Virus record (IMG/VR): IMGVR_UViG_3300032047_000023
Location: 1 to 51,579 of that record
Strand: one strand, 5' to 3'
DNA from: a virus
DNA length: 51,579 nucleotides
The first letter of the stretch is position 1; every line of letters starts with the position of its first letter. The position numbers were made by a program, and so were the translations under genes. Shown here piece after piece: positions 17,798 through 24,913 of the stretch. The notes under the pieces were generated by a model, which was not told where the DNA came from, did not search any database, and worked only from the letters and a program-made list of their open reading frames with translations.

Positions 17798-17881
17798 ATA
17801 CTTAAAGTATTACTCTAAGTATTACTTATATTTATAATTAACTAGTAGTTGGACTAAACCATTATGTTTAACTTAAAGTAT
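17798..17881. promoter_or_regulatory. Operator-like palindromes, leftward promoter region
   Basis: ATACTTAAAGTAT, a palindrome around a central A, occurs exactly at 17798-17810. A second copy with two mismatches (TAACTTAAAGTAT) lies at 17869-17881, just downstream of the -10 box of the promoter at 17893-17920. The same 13-mer recurs below the rightward promoter at 24.8 kb. Confidence 0.7.
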
Positions 17882-17892
17882 ACTACTCGTAT

Positions 17893-17920
17893 GTTATACC
17901 ACATAATGCCGCGAAGTCAA
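17893..17920 (-). promoter_or_regulatory. Leftward promoter P2
   Basis: Read leftward: TTGACT (17920-17915), 16-bp spacer, TATAAC (17898-17893). An operator-like palindrome begins about 12 bases past the -10 box, where a bound protein would block initiation. Confidence 0.75.
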
Positions 17921-17960
17921 CCCCTAATTTCATAATGTATACATATTAAAGCTTACGCTT

Positions 17961-17989
17961 AGTATACACTCAATATTCCCTCTTGTCAA
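17961..17989 (-). promoter_or_regulatory. Leftward promoter P3
   Basis: Read leftward: TTGACA (17989-17984), 17-bp spacer, TATACT (17966-17961). It is the third promoter in tandem upstream of the late genes, with both boxes near consensus. Confidence 0.8.
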
Positions 17990-18325
17990 GTAAATAATAC
18001 ACATAGGCCCAAAATAGTTGTATGTAAACCAAGGTGGTTAACACCTAAACCAAAAATACCCCTCTCTGTCATTGTGCATATATAACACCGTATACACCCC
18101 CCATGCCCCATCTACCCCCTGTAACTACTATCCGAGGTACATATTCACGTATTCATATATCAAGATATGTCTATATGTTTTATACTTCATATTCACATAT
18201 TGCAATACGTTATTGTATACTTATGCATACAAGTTTGGTTTTCAGTATCCGATTGTATACCATTGTATTTTATATACACTTTAATAAACATTATAATACA
18301 TTCAAATAACAGAATACTTGAATAA

Positions 18326-18360
18326 GAACAAACAGTAGAACAAACAGTAAACAAACAGAG
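18326..18360. repeat. 12-bp tandem repeat
   Basis: Two exact copies of AGAACAAACAGT are followed by a third degenerate copy (AAACAAACAGAG). It lies in the control region. Role unknown; it could be a protein-binding or unwinding element. Confidence 0.7.
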
Positions 18361-18433
18361 AACCACCCCTTAGAAGCTCAAATAAGGCCACCCACAGCCT
18401 CTAGCATCTCTCTGGTAGTTTACTATATAAAAT

Positions 18434-18455
18434 CTCTTAGGCTCGATCCTGAGAG
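18434..18455. terminator. Hairpin in the control region, terminator-like
   Basis: CTCTTAGG and CCTGAGAG pair (one G-T) across a six-base loop and are followed on the + strand by TTTGTTCT. It could end a short transcript or stabilise an RNA. No gene ends here. Confidence 0.45.
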
Positions 18456-18664
18456 TTTGTTCTATATATGTCACACAATTAAATTAAATTAGAATAATTT
18501 TAAGAAAAGACTTTACATTCTATTAAAAGTATATCACGCGCGCACGCGTTCCTTCTTATTAAAAGGAATAACATATTCAAATATTCATATATGTTAATCT
18601 CAACCAGTCTGGAATATTTTAGAAAAAGAGAACGAATCAGGAACAAATCTAAAACGAATCACTT

Positions 18665-18790
18665 AACCCATTGATTTTAAACGATTTTTTCTAATATCTA
18701 CTATGTCAAGTTTGCAGCTCGTATGCTAAGCCATTGTTTTTAAACGATTATTTATTATGTAAGATGTAACCCATTGATTTTAAACGATTT
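18665..18790. repeat. Direct-repeat set A (three copies)
   Basis: Three copies of a CCATTGxTTTTxAAACGAT-type unit begin (at CCATTG) at 18668, 18731 and 18771. Copies one and three are nearly identical; copy two reads CCATTGTTTTTAAACGAT. Spacings are 63 and 40 bp. AT-rich direct repeats in the only large gap fit iterons of a replication origin. Confidence 0.7.
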
Positions 18791-18885
18791 TCTTGAAACT
18801 CAAACAAAACAGGCCTTTAAATTACTATAATAATATCAAAATGATACAAAATATTGCCTATTTTAAAGATTTTTATAAAAAAAGA

Positions 18886-19016
18886 ATTCAATGATTTCAA
18901 TGACTTACAAGAAATATAAAATTAATTTGAAATATTTTACAATTATTTTATTCAATGTTTTCAATGACTTAGAAGGAGAAACTGGATTTTATTCAATGTT
19001 TTCAAGGGGTTAGCAG
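18886..19016. repeat. Direct-repeat set B (three copies)
   Basis: Three copies of ATTCAATGxTTTCAAxGxxTTAxxAG start at 18886, 18950 and 18991. Spacings are 64 and 41 bp, almost the same as in set A. The third copy has diverged in its second half (AAGGGGTTAGCAG). Confidence 0.7.
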
Positions 19017-19090
19017 GGGGTTGCATATCTTATTCAACTAGTATCTAAAGAGGATATAGAAATTAAGGAGTTAAGAAAAACAGACACTAA

Positions 19091-19210
19091 AGCGCGGTTG
19101 GAGGCCGCTATGATCAAAATCAATCTCTCTGACTAGTACCACTTGTAAAGTGCTGACACCCTGATAGGACGGGTGAGCGATCAGGTGTGTGGTTTCGGCA
19201 GTGTGCAAAA
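19091..19210 (+). ncRNA. Candidate structured RNA or leader with an 8-codon frame
   Basis: Several stems lie close together: GCGG/CCGC (19094-19108), CACTT-gta-AAGTG (19140-19152) and CCTGAT/ATCAGG (19160-19185). CACCC (19157-19161) could instead pair with GGGTG (19171-19175), which excludes or knots with the last stem. GGAGG (19100-19104) precedes an ATG at 19110 and an eight-codon frame (MIKINLSD) ending at 19136. This is more GC-rich than its surroundings. It may be an early leader, attenuator or small RNA. No known family is recognised. Confidence 0.4.
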
Positions 19211-19349
19211 AGTAATCTTAGTTTATAGATCATGTATCTATTAGCGTTGTTCTGAATTAACAGGTGAAAATGGAAAATTGCACAAACATTTTATATATGA
19301 GTATATCATGCTGATATGCTTTTATTAGAAATGTTCATAGGAGAAAATT

Positions 19350-19829
19350 ATGACAAAAGTAAACGATATTAAATCATTAGAAAACAAATTTATTACAAAC
19401 ATGGGTTCAGGCATTGCGGCTAGTTCTAACTTATTTGAACTAATTAAATCTACAGTAAGTAGTGAAGACGCAAGGCCGTTAGCGAGTGCTGTTGCTAGAC
19501 TATTAAATAAAGGGGATAAGCAAGGGGCAACTGCTGTTAAGGCGATTATAGGTGCTGTTTTTGTTGGTGCTAAAATTAAGAAAGCAAAGGACAAAAAGAC
19601 ATTAGTTATTGATATATCAAATGTAGAGGTTGATAGCTTTGCATATTCAAGGTTCGCGGCGGCTGTTGAAAAGAAATTGTCTCTTAGATCAACACTAGTG
19701 AAAGAGGTTCTAAATAAAAAGAACCCTGAAGAGGTTAAATTACCTAAAAGTGCAGAAGCATTTGTTAAGCGTATGAATAAAGCAGGTTTCACAAAAGCGG
19801 CTGTTATCGCCGCAATACAAGGCTTATAA
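19350..19829 (+). CDS. First early protein, unknown function
   Basis: A 159-residue basic, helical protein and the first gene of the rightward block, starting after AGGAG six bases upstream. The sequence has Ala-rich helices (ARPLASAVARLLNKGDKQGATAVKAIIGAVFVG) and a C-terminal helix pair ending AGFTKAAVIAAIQGL. First early genes of podoviruses often act on the host, so a host-takeover or regulatory role is possible. I recognise no family. A strong hairpin follows it, which may set it apart from the downstream genes. Confidence 0.8.
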   Translation: MTKVNDIKSLENKFITNMGSGIAASSNLFELIKSTVSSEDARPLASAVARLLNKGDKQGATAVKAIIGAVFVGAKIKKAKDKKTLVIDISNVEVDSFAYSRFAAAVEKKLSLRSTLVKEVLNKKNPEEVKLPKSAEAFVKRMNKAGFTKAAVIAAIQGL

Positions 19830-19840
19830 GTTAGGAAAGT

Positions 19841-19874
19841 TATGCCAATCAGTTTCTCCCTACTGGTTGGCATA
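19841..19874 (+). terminator. Strong hairpin after the first early gene
   Basis: TATGCCAATCAG pairs with CTGGTTGGCATA (12 bp, one G-T) around a ten-base loop. A short TTTT run comes four bases later (19879-19882). It may be a leaky terminator or an RNA-processing site limiting expression of the next genes. Confidence 0.6.
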
Positions 19875-19907
19875 CACGTTTTAACTTAAACAGTAGAGGA
19901 AAATACT

Positions 19908-20054
19908 ATGACAAGTATAATTTTAAATGGATCGAAATCGGGTGAATTATCAACAGAAATGGCGTGGCATTTTGCAAAGCAAGTTGTGTCTGGTGGGTCA
20001 ACTATAACAATGTGGACTGACAAAGTTTTATGTGTAACAAGCAAGGGGAAGTAA
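19908..20054 (+). CDS. Small early protein, 48 residues
   Basis: The ATG follows AGAGGA eight bases upstream. The product begins MTSIILNGSKSGELSTEMAW and contains WHFAKQVVSGGSTITMWTDKV. The stop lies one base before the next start. No family is recognised. Length, ribosome-binding site and packing support a real gene. Confidence 0.6.
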   Translation: MTSIILNGSKSGELSTEMAWHFAKQVVSGGSTITMWTDKVLCVTSKGK

Positions 20055-20055
20055 A

Positions 20056-20196
20056 ATGACTGCTCACGAGTTTTTTGAATTGTGTACCAATTATTTAATC
20101 GAGCCAGATATTGCTCTGGAAAATGCTAATCTAAAAGAGGCCGTGGAATTAGGTCAATACCATAAAATTGAAACAATCTTGAAAGAGGAATTTTAA
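20056..20196 (+). CDS. Small early protein, 46 residues
   Basis: Product MTAHEFFELCTNYLIEPDIA... ending KIETILKEEF, acidic and helical. I recall similar short proteins (starting MTAxEFFxLC) in the early regions of roseophages, without known function. It is packed between neighbours with one-base gaps on both sides. Confidence 0.65.
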   Translation: MTAHEFFELCTNYLIEPDIALENANLKEAVELGQYHKIETILKEEF

Positions 20197-20197
20197 A

Positions 20198-20470
20198 ATG
20201 AAGTTATCACAAGTGGGAACTCAATCCGAATTAAATAATTGGTTTATGACAGTGTTGAAACATGGCACTGCTGAACAGCGTCAATATTCAAGAGCCGTGT
20301 GGTTCGATCTGACTGAAAAGTGGGAAAATGCTTTTGCCTTTGATGGTCATGTCAATGGTATCGTTGGTGTAGGTAAAATCTCTTTTGCTGATAATGTTTT
20401 GGCTGATGAAGTATTTTATCTATTAACTAAAAGTAATATTGATCGTAAAATGATCATGCAAATTAAATAG
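20198..20470 (+). CDS. Hypothetical early protein, 90 residues
   Basis: A 90-residue protein (LNNWFMTVLKHGTAEQRQYSRAVWFDLTEKW, then DEVFYLLTKSNIDRKMIMQIK). It starts one base after the preceding stop with a GAGG upstream. Mostly helical with no recognised domain. One of a run of short early genes likely to act on host functions. Confidence 0.7.
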   Translation: MKLSQVGTQSELNNWFMTVLKHGTAEQRQYSRAVWFDLTEKWENAFAFDGHVNGIVGVGKISFADNVLADEVFYLLTKSNIDRKMIMQIK

Positions 20471-20479
20471 GAGAATAAA

Positions 20480-20875
20480 ATGAAACATTTAGAAAAAGTA
20501 ATATTCGCAATAGATAACCCACACGATCTGCATCAGGTAGCGTGTTTCACTAGGTTCTTAGATACCCAACGTGCTTTGAATAGGTTATCAGGTGAAGTTG
20601 TTCAATGTATAGGCCATTGGGAAGGTATTCTTGAACCTTCATATATGATGAATGCAGTTGATTACCACGAGTTTGTCGAAAAGTCAGGCTACCTTACAAA
20701 TCAAATTTGTGTTCTTCATGTTCCTGCTGATACACGGCAACCATGTCACACGGCAACACCTTACGGTATGACTGAAAATGTGGGTCGTATGGTTAAAGTT
20801 GACAAGTCTGAATTAAACCTTGTTGACCCTTGGACTTATGTAATTGAAACAGAGGAGTATTTTCAATGTCTTTAA
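20480..20875 (+). CDS. Hypothetical early protein, 131 residues
   Basis: A 131-residue acidic protein with mixed strands and helices (EKVIFAIDNPHDLHQVACFTRFLDTQRAL, VVQCIGHWEGILEPSYMM). Several His and Cys residues are scattered, without a clear metal motif. The start follows AGGAG. The next gene overlaps its end by ten bases. No family is recognised. Confidence 0.7.
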   Translation: MKHLEKVIFAIDNPHDLHQVACFTRFLDTQRALNRLSGEVVQCIGHWEGILEPSYMMNAVDYHEFVEKSGYLTNQICVLHVPADTRQPCHTATPYGMTENVGRMVKVDKSELNLVDPWTYVIETEEYFQCL

Positions 20876-21060
20876 AAGATAAATCACAAGATTATCAAGA
20901 CGGCTATCAACACGCTTTAGATGAGGCCGAATATATGTTATCGATTGACGTGGTGCATAGCATCGCGTCATTCAGAAATGACCCACCTGATAGTGATTAT
21001 CAACGTGGGTTTTTACACGCAATGGAATACCAGTATTGGAAAATGTCAGAGGAGTTATAG
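20866..21060 (+). CDS. Hypothetical early protein, 64 residues
   Basis: A 64-residue acidic protein. It contains two similar phrases, YQDGYQHALDEAEYML and YQRGFLHAMEYQYWKM, which look like an internal duplication of a Y-Q-x-G-(F/Y)-x-H-A motif. It overlaps the preceding gene by ten bases. Function unknown. Confidence 0.65.
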   Translation: MSLKDKSQDYQDGYQHALDEAEYMLSIDVVHSIASFRNDPPDSDYQRGFLHAMEYQYWKMSEEL

Positions 21061-21061
21061 T

Positions 21062-21139
21062 ATGATAACATTCATATCAATTATTATGATTATATTTTCA
21101 ATTCTTGTAATCTATATAAAATCAGGAGATAAATATTAA
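21062..21139 (+). CDS. Single-pass membrane micropeptide, 25 residues
   Basis: MITFISIIMIIFSILVIYIKSGDKY: one hydrophobic helix followed by a short charged tail. It starts one base after the previous stop, with GAGG upstream, and ends one base before the next ATG. Packing supports it despite its size. Such peptides may act on host membrane proteins. Confidence 0.5.
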   Translation: MITFISIIMIIFSILVIYIKSGDKY

Positions 21140-21140
21140 A

Positions 21141-21266
21141 ATGGAAACTACTATGAAAGCGTGGCAAGCTAATTCAATTTTGGATACGCTAGAAGATTAT
21201 CTTGAAGTACCTACTATATCAGAGGACTTAAACGAGATTGATGAAATATTAGAAGAGGAGTTTTAA
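21141..21266 (+). CDS. Small acidic early protein, 41 residues
   Basis: The product begins METTMKAWQANSILDTLEDY and ends IDEILEEEF, an acidic helical peptide. GGAG precedes it by ten bases and the next gene starts directly at its stop. Function unknown; strongly acidic small early proteins sometimes mimic DNA or bind host enzymes. Confidence 0.55.
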   Translation: METTMKAWQANSILDTLEDYLEVPTISEDLNEIDEILEEEF

Positions 21267-21470
21267 ATGGTCGATAAAAGCTTTAAAATTGACAGTGCAA
21301 AAGTTAAATATGAGTTGATAATATCTGAAGTTTCAGGAGGGTATTCCTCTGTTATAGATGTACACTTCACTGACTATCTTGTCGAAGCTATGGATATTAA
21401 AGATAGGTGGACTAGCCGTGGTGCATTTGTTGAGGTAAATAAGATAACAACTGAAAGGTTAAACCTATGA
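21267..21470 (+). CDS. Hypothetical early protein, 67 residues
   Basis: A 67-residue beta-rich protein (KVKYELIISEVSGGYSSVIDVHFTDYLVEAMDIKDRW). It starts directly after the previous stop with AGAGGAG upstream and overlaps the next gene by four bases. The strand pattern suggests a small alpha/beta fold. No family is recognised. Confidence 0.65.
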   Translation: MVDKSFKIDSAKVKYELIISEVSGGYSSVIDVHFTDYLVEAMDIKDRWTSRGAFVEVNKITTERLNL

Positions 21471-21673
21471 TAGCTAGTAGAGAAAATCTAAGTCATTTGA
21501 TAGGTAGGGTAAACCTAGAGACCGGTAGTCATCTTAGAATTCAATACAACTTAGGTGGTGTTCGTATCTATGAAGGTGATGACGAGCCGCCTAGTTACTT
21601 AACTGAAACAATACCTATTGATAATGCTATTGCATATCTTGAAGGTTGCCTGTATAATCACTATTTAAACTAA
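21467..21673 (+). CDS. Hypothetical early protein, 68 residues
   Basis: A 68-residue protein (RENLSHLIGRVNLETGSHLRIQYNLGGVRIYEG). ATGA overlap with the upstream gene suggests coupled translation. No recognised domain or membrane segment. Confidence 0.65.
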   Translation: MIASRENLSHLIGRVNLETGSHLRIQYNLGGVRIYEGDDEPPSYLTETIPIDNAIAYLEGCLYNHYLN

Positions 21674-21683
21674 GGAGTGTAAT

Positions 21684-21977
21684 ATGAATAATTTAATTAA
21701 AATAACTGCGGTACTATTAACAGCACTAGGATCGGCTAGTTACTCTGCTCAAGTTATGGTAGGGTCTGCATTAGATGGTGAAGTAATAAACAAAACAGAT
21801 TTACTTCCAATGCCCAATATATCTTGTGACTTAGCTGTTGATATAATTGAACATAACTTAAAAGCTACACCTGTAGGTTGGTTACGTTTTAAATTCCATT
21901 CAAGAGATGGAAAGTTTATGAGATACAATGCTAAAAAGAATGGTATAGATTATATGGTCATATGCCTTGAAGAATAA
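21684..21977 (+). CDS. Secreted small protein, unknown function
   Basis: A 97-residue protein with a plausible signal peptide (NNLIKITAVLLTALGSASYSA, cleavage near residue 22). The mature part has two Cys (SCDLAVD and VICLEE) that could form a disulfide in the periplasm. The start follows AAGGAG. It could modify the envelope or block superinfection, but no motif shows this. Confidence 0.7.
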   Translation: MNNLIKITAVLLTALGSASYSAQVMVGSALDGEVINKTDLLPMPNISCDLAVDIIEHNLKATPVGWLRFKFHSRDGKFMRYNAKKNGIDYMVICLEE

Positions 21978-22021
21978 CTAAGTATAACTGTATTAATTAT
22001 AACATAGGAAAGGATTATATT

Positions 22022-23566
22022 ATGAAACAGTTTATGGAAATAGTAAATAATGAGTATCACGAGATATTTAGTAAAGAAACAGTCATAGATAGTATACAAG
22101 CTTGTTTTAATTACGATGTGTATTATTATGCTTGCCCTAACTATGGTATCAATAGTTGGAGGCGTTATCACGATATGGACTATGCACCAGATGTAAGGCC
22201 TATCTTTGACGAAGATCAACTTGTGTATAGAGGTCACGTAAATAAGTATACTAAGTATGGTGTGCTTGAAGCTTTTCAAGACTCTAAATACGGTTCTCTT
22301 GATGACATTGCTGACGCATTGGTAAACAACGAGAGTGTAAAGTTTGATCAAACGTCTGCATTGGCAGAGTTCTTGAAGTCTACTATTGATCGAGAGTATA
22401 ACAACCTAAACAATTCTTTACTAACATGGGCAGATGTTACTAAGGTTTTAGCTATCTTTAACCCTACTGAGTGTCCCAAGACTAAGGGTCATATAGCTAT
22501 GTTCCTTACTCACAAGGACAAGGCTCGTGAGCGTGTAACTAGTATGAAAGGTGGCAAGGCTATTCGCCGTATGTTTGCTCACCTATCTAACCAACACGTT
22601 GCTAGTATAACTGAGGACTACATTGAGCATACTACGCCTCGTGACTTTGAGTTAGTATTTTCAGAGGATGCGCATGATTTCGTGAGAGCATACGAAGGCG
22701 ATACAGTACAATACCGCAACCCAAGGTTAGAGTGTGAGCGTAAGAACTTAGCTACATCTTGTATGCAAGGTGTCGGTAGGCACGATGACTATGATTGTGA
22801 AGGTACTTACTACAGTGTAGCCGAAGCATACGCCTCTGGTGATTTCGGTATTCTTTATGTTAAAGATAAGACTAACCGTATTGCAGGGCGTACTGTTGTA
22901 GGTATACATCGCATGGGTACAGACGTTACTTATGTTCATCAGTCTATGTATGGAGCTTGTGAACAGTCTATGGATATGATGAAAGAACACCTAGATTTTA
23001 TGGGTTCTACATTCCATAACGATACTCACCTTGGGTGGTATGGTCTTAAGCTTAAAGTATTAGGTGATAGATATGACCCAATCGTACCTTATGTCGATGG
23101 TGAATACAGATGTGATTTTTATCACAATGACAATAACTTCTTTGTCTTAAATGATGATGGTGAGTATTCACTAACAGAGACTGATGGTACTATATCCACT
23201 GGTCAGTTATGTGGATGTTGTCAAGAGATGGAGCAAGAGTTGCACAGTACACCAGATGGTGACTCATACTGTAACTATTGCTTTGATGAGCATTACACAA
23301 CTTGTGCTATCAATGATGAGATTGTTCACAATGAGGATACAGTATATGCTTACATGGACTGTGGTAAAGATGCTAATGGTGAAAGCATTATCAGACAACA
23401 CGATATGCACATGGATGAAACAGTCTTTGTGGAGTTTGTCGAAGAGTTCTGGTACATTGGTGACTGTAGCTTACATGAGGAGAGTGATGAGTATATACCT
23501 AATCACTTATTTAACGCATACTTAGATATGTATAAACATGACAACCCAGAAGAGGTGACAGCATGA
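22022..23566 (+). CDS. Large early protein with SCM-type domain and Cys cluster
   Basis: A 514-residue cytoplasmic protein. The middle (residues about 240-330: ATSCMQGVGRHDDYDCEGTY, then GILYVKDKTNRIAGRTVV) resembles a domain I recall in many large phage proteins of unknown function, with an SCM motif and a G-R-x-V strand. Near residue 400 lies a zinc-ribbon-like cluster, CGCCQEME followed about ten residues later by CNYCFDEHYTTCA. The C-terminus is very acidic. It overlaps the peptidase gene by four bases, so the two may act together. Confidence 0.7.
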   Translation: MKQFMEIVNNEYHEIFSKETVIDSIQACFNYDVYYYACPNYGINSWRRYHDMDYAPDVRPIFDEDQLVYRGHVNKYTKYGVLEAFQDSKYGSLDDIADALVNNESVKFDQTSALAEFLKSTIDREYNNLNNSLLTWADVTKVLAIFNPTECPKTKGHIAMFLTHKDKARERVTSMKGGKAIRRMFAHLSNQHVASITEDYIEHTTPRDFELVFSEDAHDFVRAYEGDTVQYRNPRLECERKNLATSCMQGVGRHDDYDCEGTYYSVAEAYASGDFGILYVKDKTNRIAGRTVVGIHRMGTDVTYVHQSMYGACEQSMDMMKEHLDFMGSTFHNDTHLGWYGLKLKVLGDRYDPIVPYVDGEYRCDFYHNDNNFFVLNDDGEYSLTETDGTISTGQLCGCCQEMEQELHSTPDGDSYCNYCFDEHYTTCAINDEIVHNEDTVYAYMDCGKDANGESIIRQHDMHMDETVFVEFVEEFWYIGDCSLHEESDEYIPNHLFNAYLDMYKHDNPEEVTA

Positions 23567-24564
23567 CTACTATGAACAAGTTTGACTTAATACAACAACT
23601 CGTTGCTATGATGTCATACAAAAGACCTGCTTACAGTGCATCAGAAAAAGCTTTTGCTGATAGGTTCTTGCTTCCTGTATTTGGTAATCCTGATAGATTT
23701 GGAAACTTTATACATACTATAGGTGATAATCCTCGTGTACTTTTTGCAGCTCATTATGATACAGTTCACAAGACTGAGGGTATGCAGAGTGTAACCATGG
23801 ATCATAACACTGGTATCATGTCAAAGACTAAGATAGATAATGAGTGCCTAGGTGCTGATTGTACTACTGGTGTTTGGTTACAGTTAAACATGATCAAAGC
23901 AGGTGTCGAAGGTGTCTATGTTTGTCACGCGGCTGAAGAGATTGGTGGCCTTGGTTCAAGAGGTATCGTTGACTCTTGGGTTGACTATCAAAACAGAGAC
24001 AGTGAGATAAACACCTACCCTTGGTTGGACTATATTGATGCTGTTATATCTTTTGATAGATTAGGCACTACTAGTGTGGTAACTCATCAAACAGGTGAAC
24101 GTACAAGTAGTGATATATTTGCTTACTCACTTATTGATATACTAGGTCATCAATGGAACTACGAACTTGACAAGTATGGGGTCTATACAGACTCTATGGA
24201 ATATGCAGAGATTGTGTCAGAGTGTACTAACATTAGTGTTGGATATTACAATCAACATACAAACAAAGAGATACAAGACGTATTCTTTGCAATAGACTTG
24301 CTTGAGAAGCTCATACAAGCCGACTGGGGGCGGTTAGAGATAGAACGTGAACCTACCCCCTTAAATATATGGAACAGCCATGAGGAGCAGGATATGGATG
24401 TCAAGGAAATGATGGAGATAGAAGCTATTGAGAGATTAGTAGCTGACCACCCTAAACGTCTAGCAGAGATGCTATACGACTTAAACTTAGATGTTGAGAT
24501 ACTTGTCGAGCATCTACAACTAGACCACTTTATTATAGATCAATATAGAAGGAACTACCACTAA
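23563..24564 (+). CDS. Zinc aminopeptidase-like protein (M28/M42/M20 fold)
   Basis: A 333-residue protein with the complete ligand pattern of co-catalytic zinc exopeptidases: AAHYDTVH (His64, Asp66), GADCTTGVW (Asp99), HAAEEIGGLGSRG (Glu125-Glu126), SFDRLGT (Asp165) and NQHTNKE (His232). These enzymes remove N-terminal amino acids or hydrolyse related amide bonds. The C-terminal 80 residues are an acidic helical extension. No signal peptide, so it acts in the cytoplasm. It overlaps its neighbours at both ends (ATGA and TAATG). The substrate is unknown. Confidence 0.8.
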   Translation: MTTMNKFDLIQQLVAMMSYKRPAYSASEKAFADRFLLPVFGNPDRFGNFIHTIGDNPRVLFAAHYDTVHKTEGMQSVTMDHNTGIMSKTKIDNECLGADCTTGVWLQLNMIKAGVEGVYVCHAAEEIGGLGSRGIVDSWVDYQNRDSEINTYPWLDYIDAVISFDRLGTTSVVTHQTGERTSSDIFAYSLIDILGHQWNYELDKYGVYTDSMEYAEIVSECTNISVGYYNQHTNKEIQDVFFAIDLLEKLIQADWGRLEIEREPTPLNIWNSHEEQDMDVKEMMEIEAIERLVADHPKRLAEMLYDLNLDVEILVEHLQLDHFIIDQYRRNYH

Positions 24565-24764
24565 TGTCATTTACTTATATCGTAGAAATAAAACAAAACA
24601 AATCACTAGTAGAGTCAACAACTACTAGTTCACTATCTAAAGCAATTACATACGCTGAGAAGAACACTCTAGTAGGTGACTTAGTTGTCGTATCTGAGGG
24701 TTACGAAGGCTTAGATGGAGTCGTTGAGGGAGTTGATCACGTAACTTCTTGGTATGTTGATTAA
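24564..24764 (+). CDS. Hypothetical 66-residue protein
   Basis: A 66-residue alpha/beta protein (FTYIVEIKQNKSLVESTTTSSLSKAITYAEKN, then DLVVVSEGYEGLDG). It overlaps the peptidase stop by one base and is the last gene before the promoter at 24773. No family is recognised. Confidence 0.6.
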   Translation: MSFTYIVEIKQNKSLVESTTTSSLSKAITYAEKNTLVGDLVVVSEGYEGLDGVVEGVDHVTSWYVD

Positions 24765-24772
24765 AATAGTGC

Positions 24773-24801
24773 TTGACAAGTTATTCAAGTATCGTTACAA
24801 T
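24773..24801 (+). promoter_or_regulatory. Rightward promoter for the 24.9-25.6 kb genes
   Basis: TTGACA (24773-24778), 17-bp spacer, TACAAT (24796-24801). Operator-like palindromes follow from about +9. Confidence 0.85.
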
Positions 24802-24816
24802 ACAACTTGTTGTTAT

Positions 24817-24894
24817 ATACTTAAAGTATTAACTTATATTATCTTACTAAAGATATAGGAGATAAGTATTACTTAAAGTATATACTTAAAGTAT
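24817..24894. promoter_or_regulatory. Operator-like palindromes, rightward promoter region
   Basis: ATACTTAAAGTAT occurs exactly at 24817-24829 and 24882-24894, with a one-mismatch copy (TTACTTAAAGTAT) at 24869-24881 directly abutting the last. They lie between the promoter and the gene at 24914. The match to sites by the leftward promoters suggests one regulator acts on both. Confidence 0.75.
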
Positions 24895-24913
24895 ATCTAA
24901 AGGAGTAAGTAAT

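Larger units (their letters stand above)
17672..19349. other. Non-coding divergent control region, possible replication origin
   Basis: About 1.68 kb with no convincing gene lies between the divergent late and early blocks. It holds three leftward promoters, palindromic operator-like sites, a 12-bp tandem repeat, a hairpin, two sets of three direct repeats, an alternating GC tract (CACGCGCGCACGCG, 18535-18548) in AT-rich surroundings, and a candidate structured RNA. AT-rich open frames at 18072-18309 have no codon character and no ribosome-binding site. I found no strong rightward promoter for the early genes; TTGCAC...TATATC near 19277-19306 is the best weak candidate. Confidence 0.75.

Noticed and set aside
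18072-18309. Two overlapping AT-rich open frames in the control region
   Set aside because: Tyr/Ile/His-rich low-complexity products, no ribosome-binding site, and overlap of each other in different frames; better explained as AT-rich non-coding DNA.
17672-19349. CRISPR array or toxin-antitoxin locus in the control region
   Set aside because: Repeats are few, not evenly spaced as spacers would require, and no cas gene or small gene pair is nearby.
21950-22351. Leftward 133-residue frame with hydrophobic content
   Set aside because: Antisense to the start of the 514-residue gene, which has a ribosome-binding site and recognisable features.
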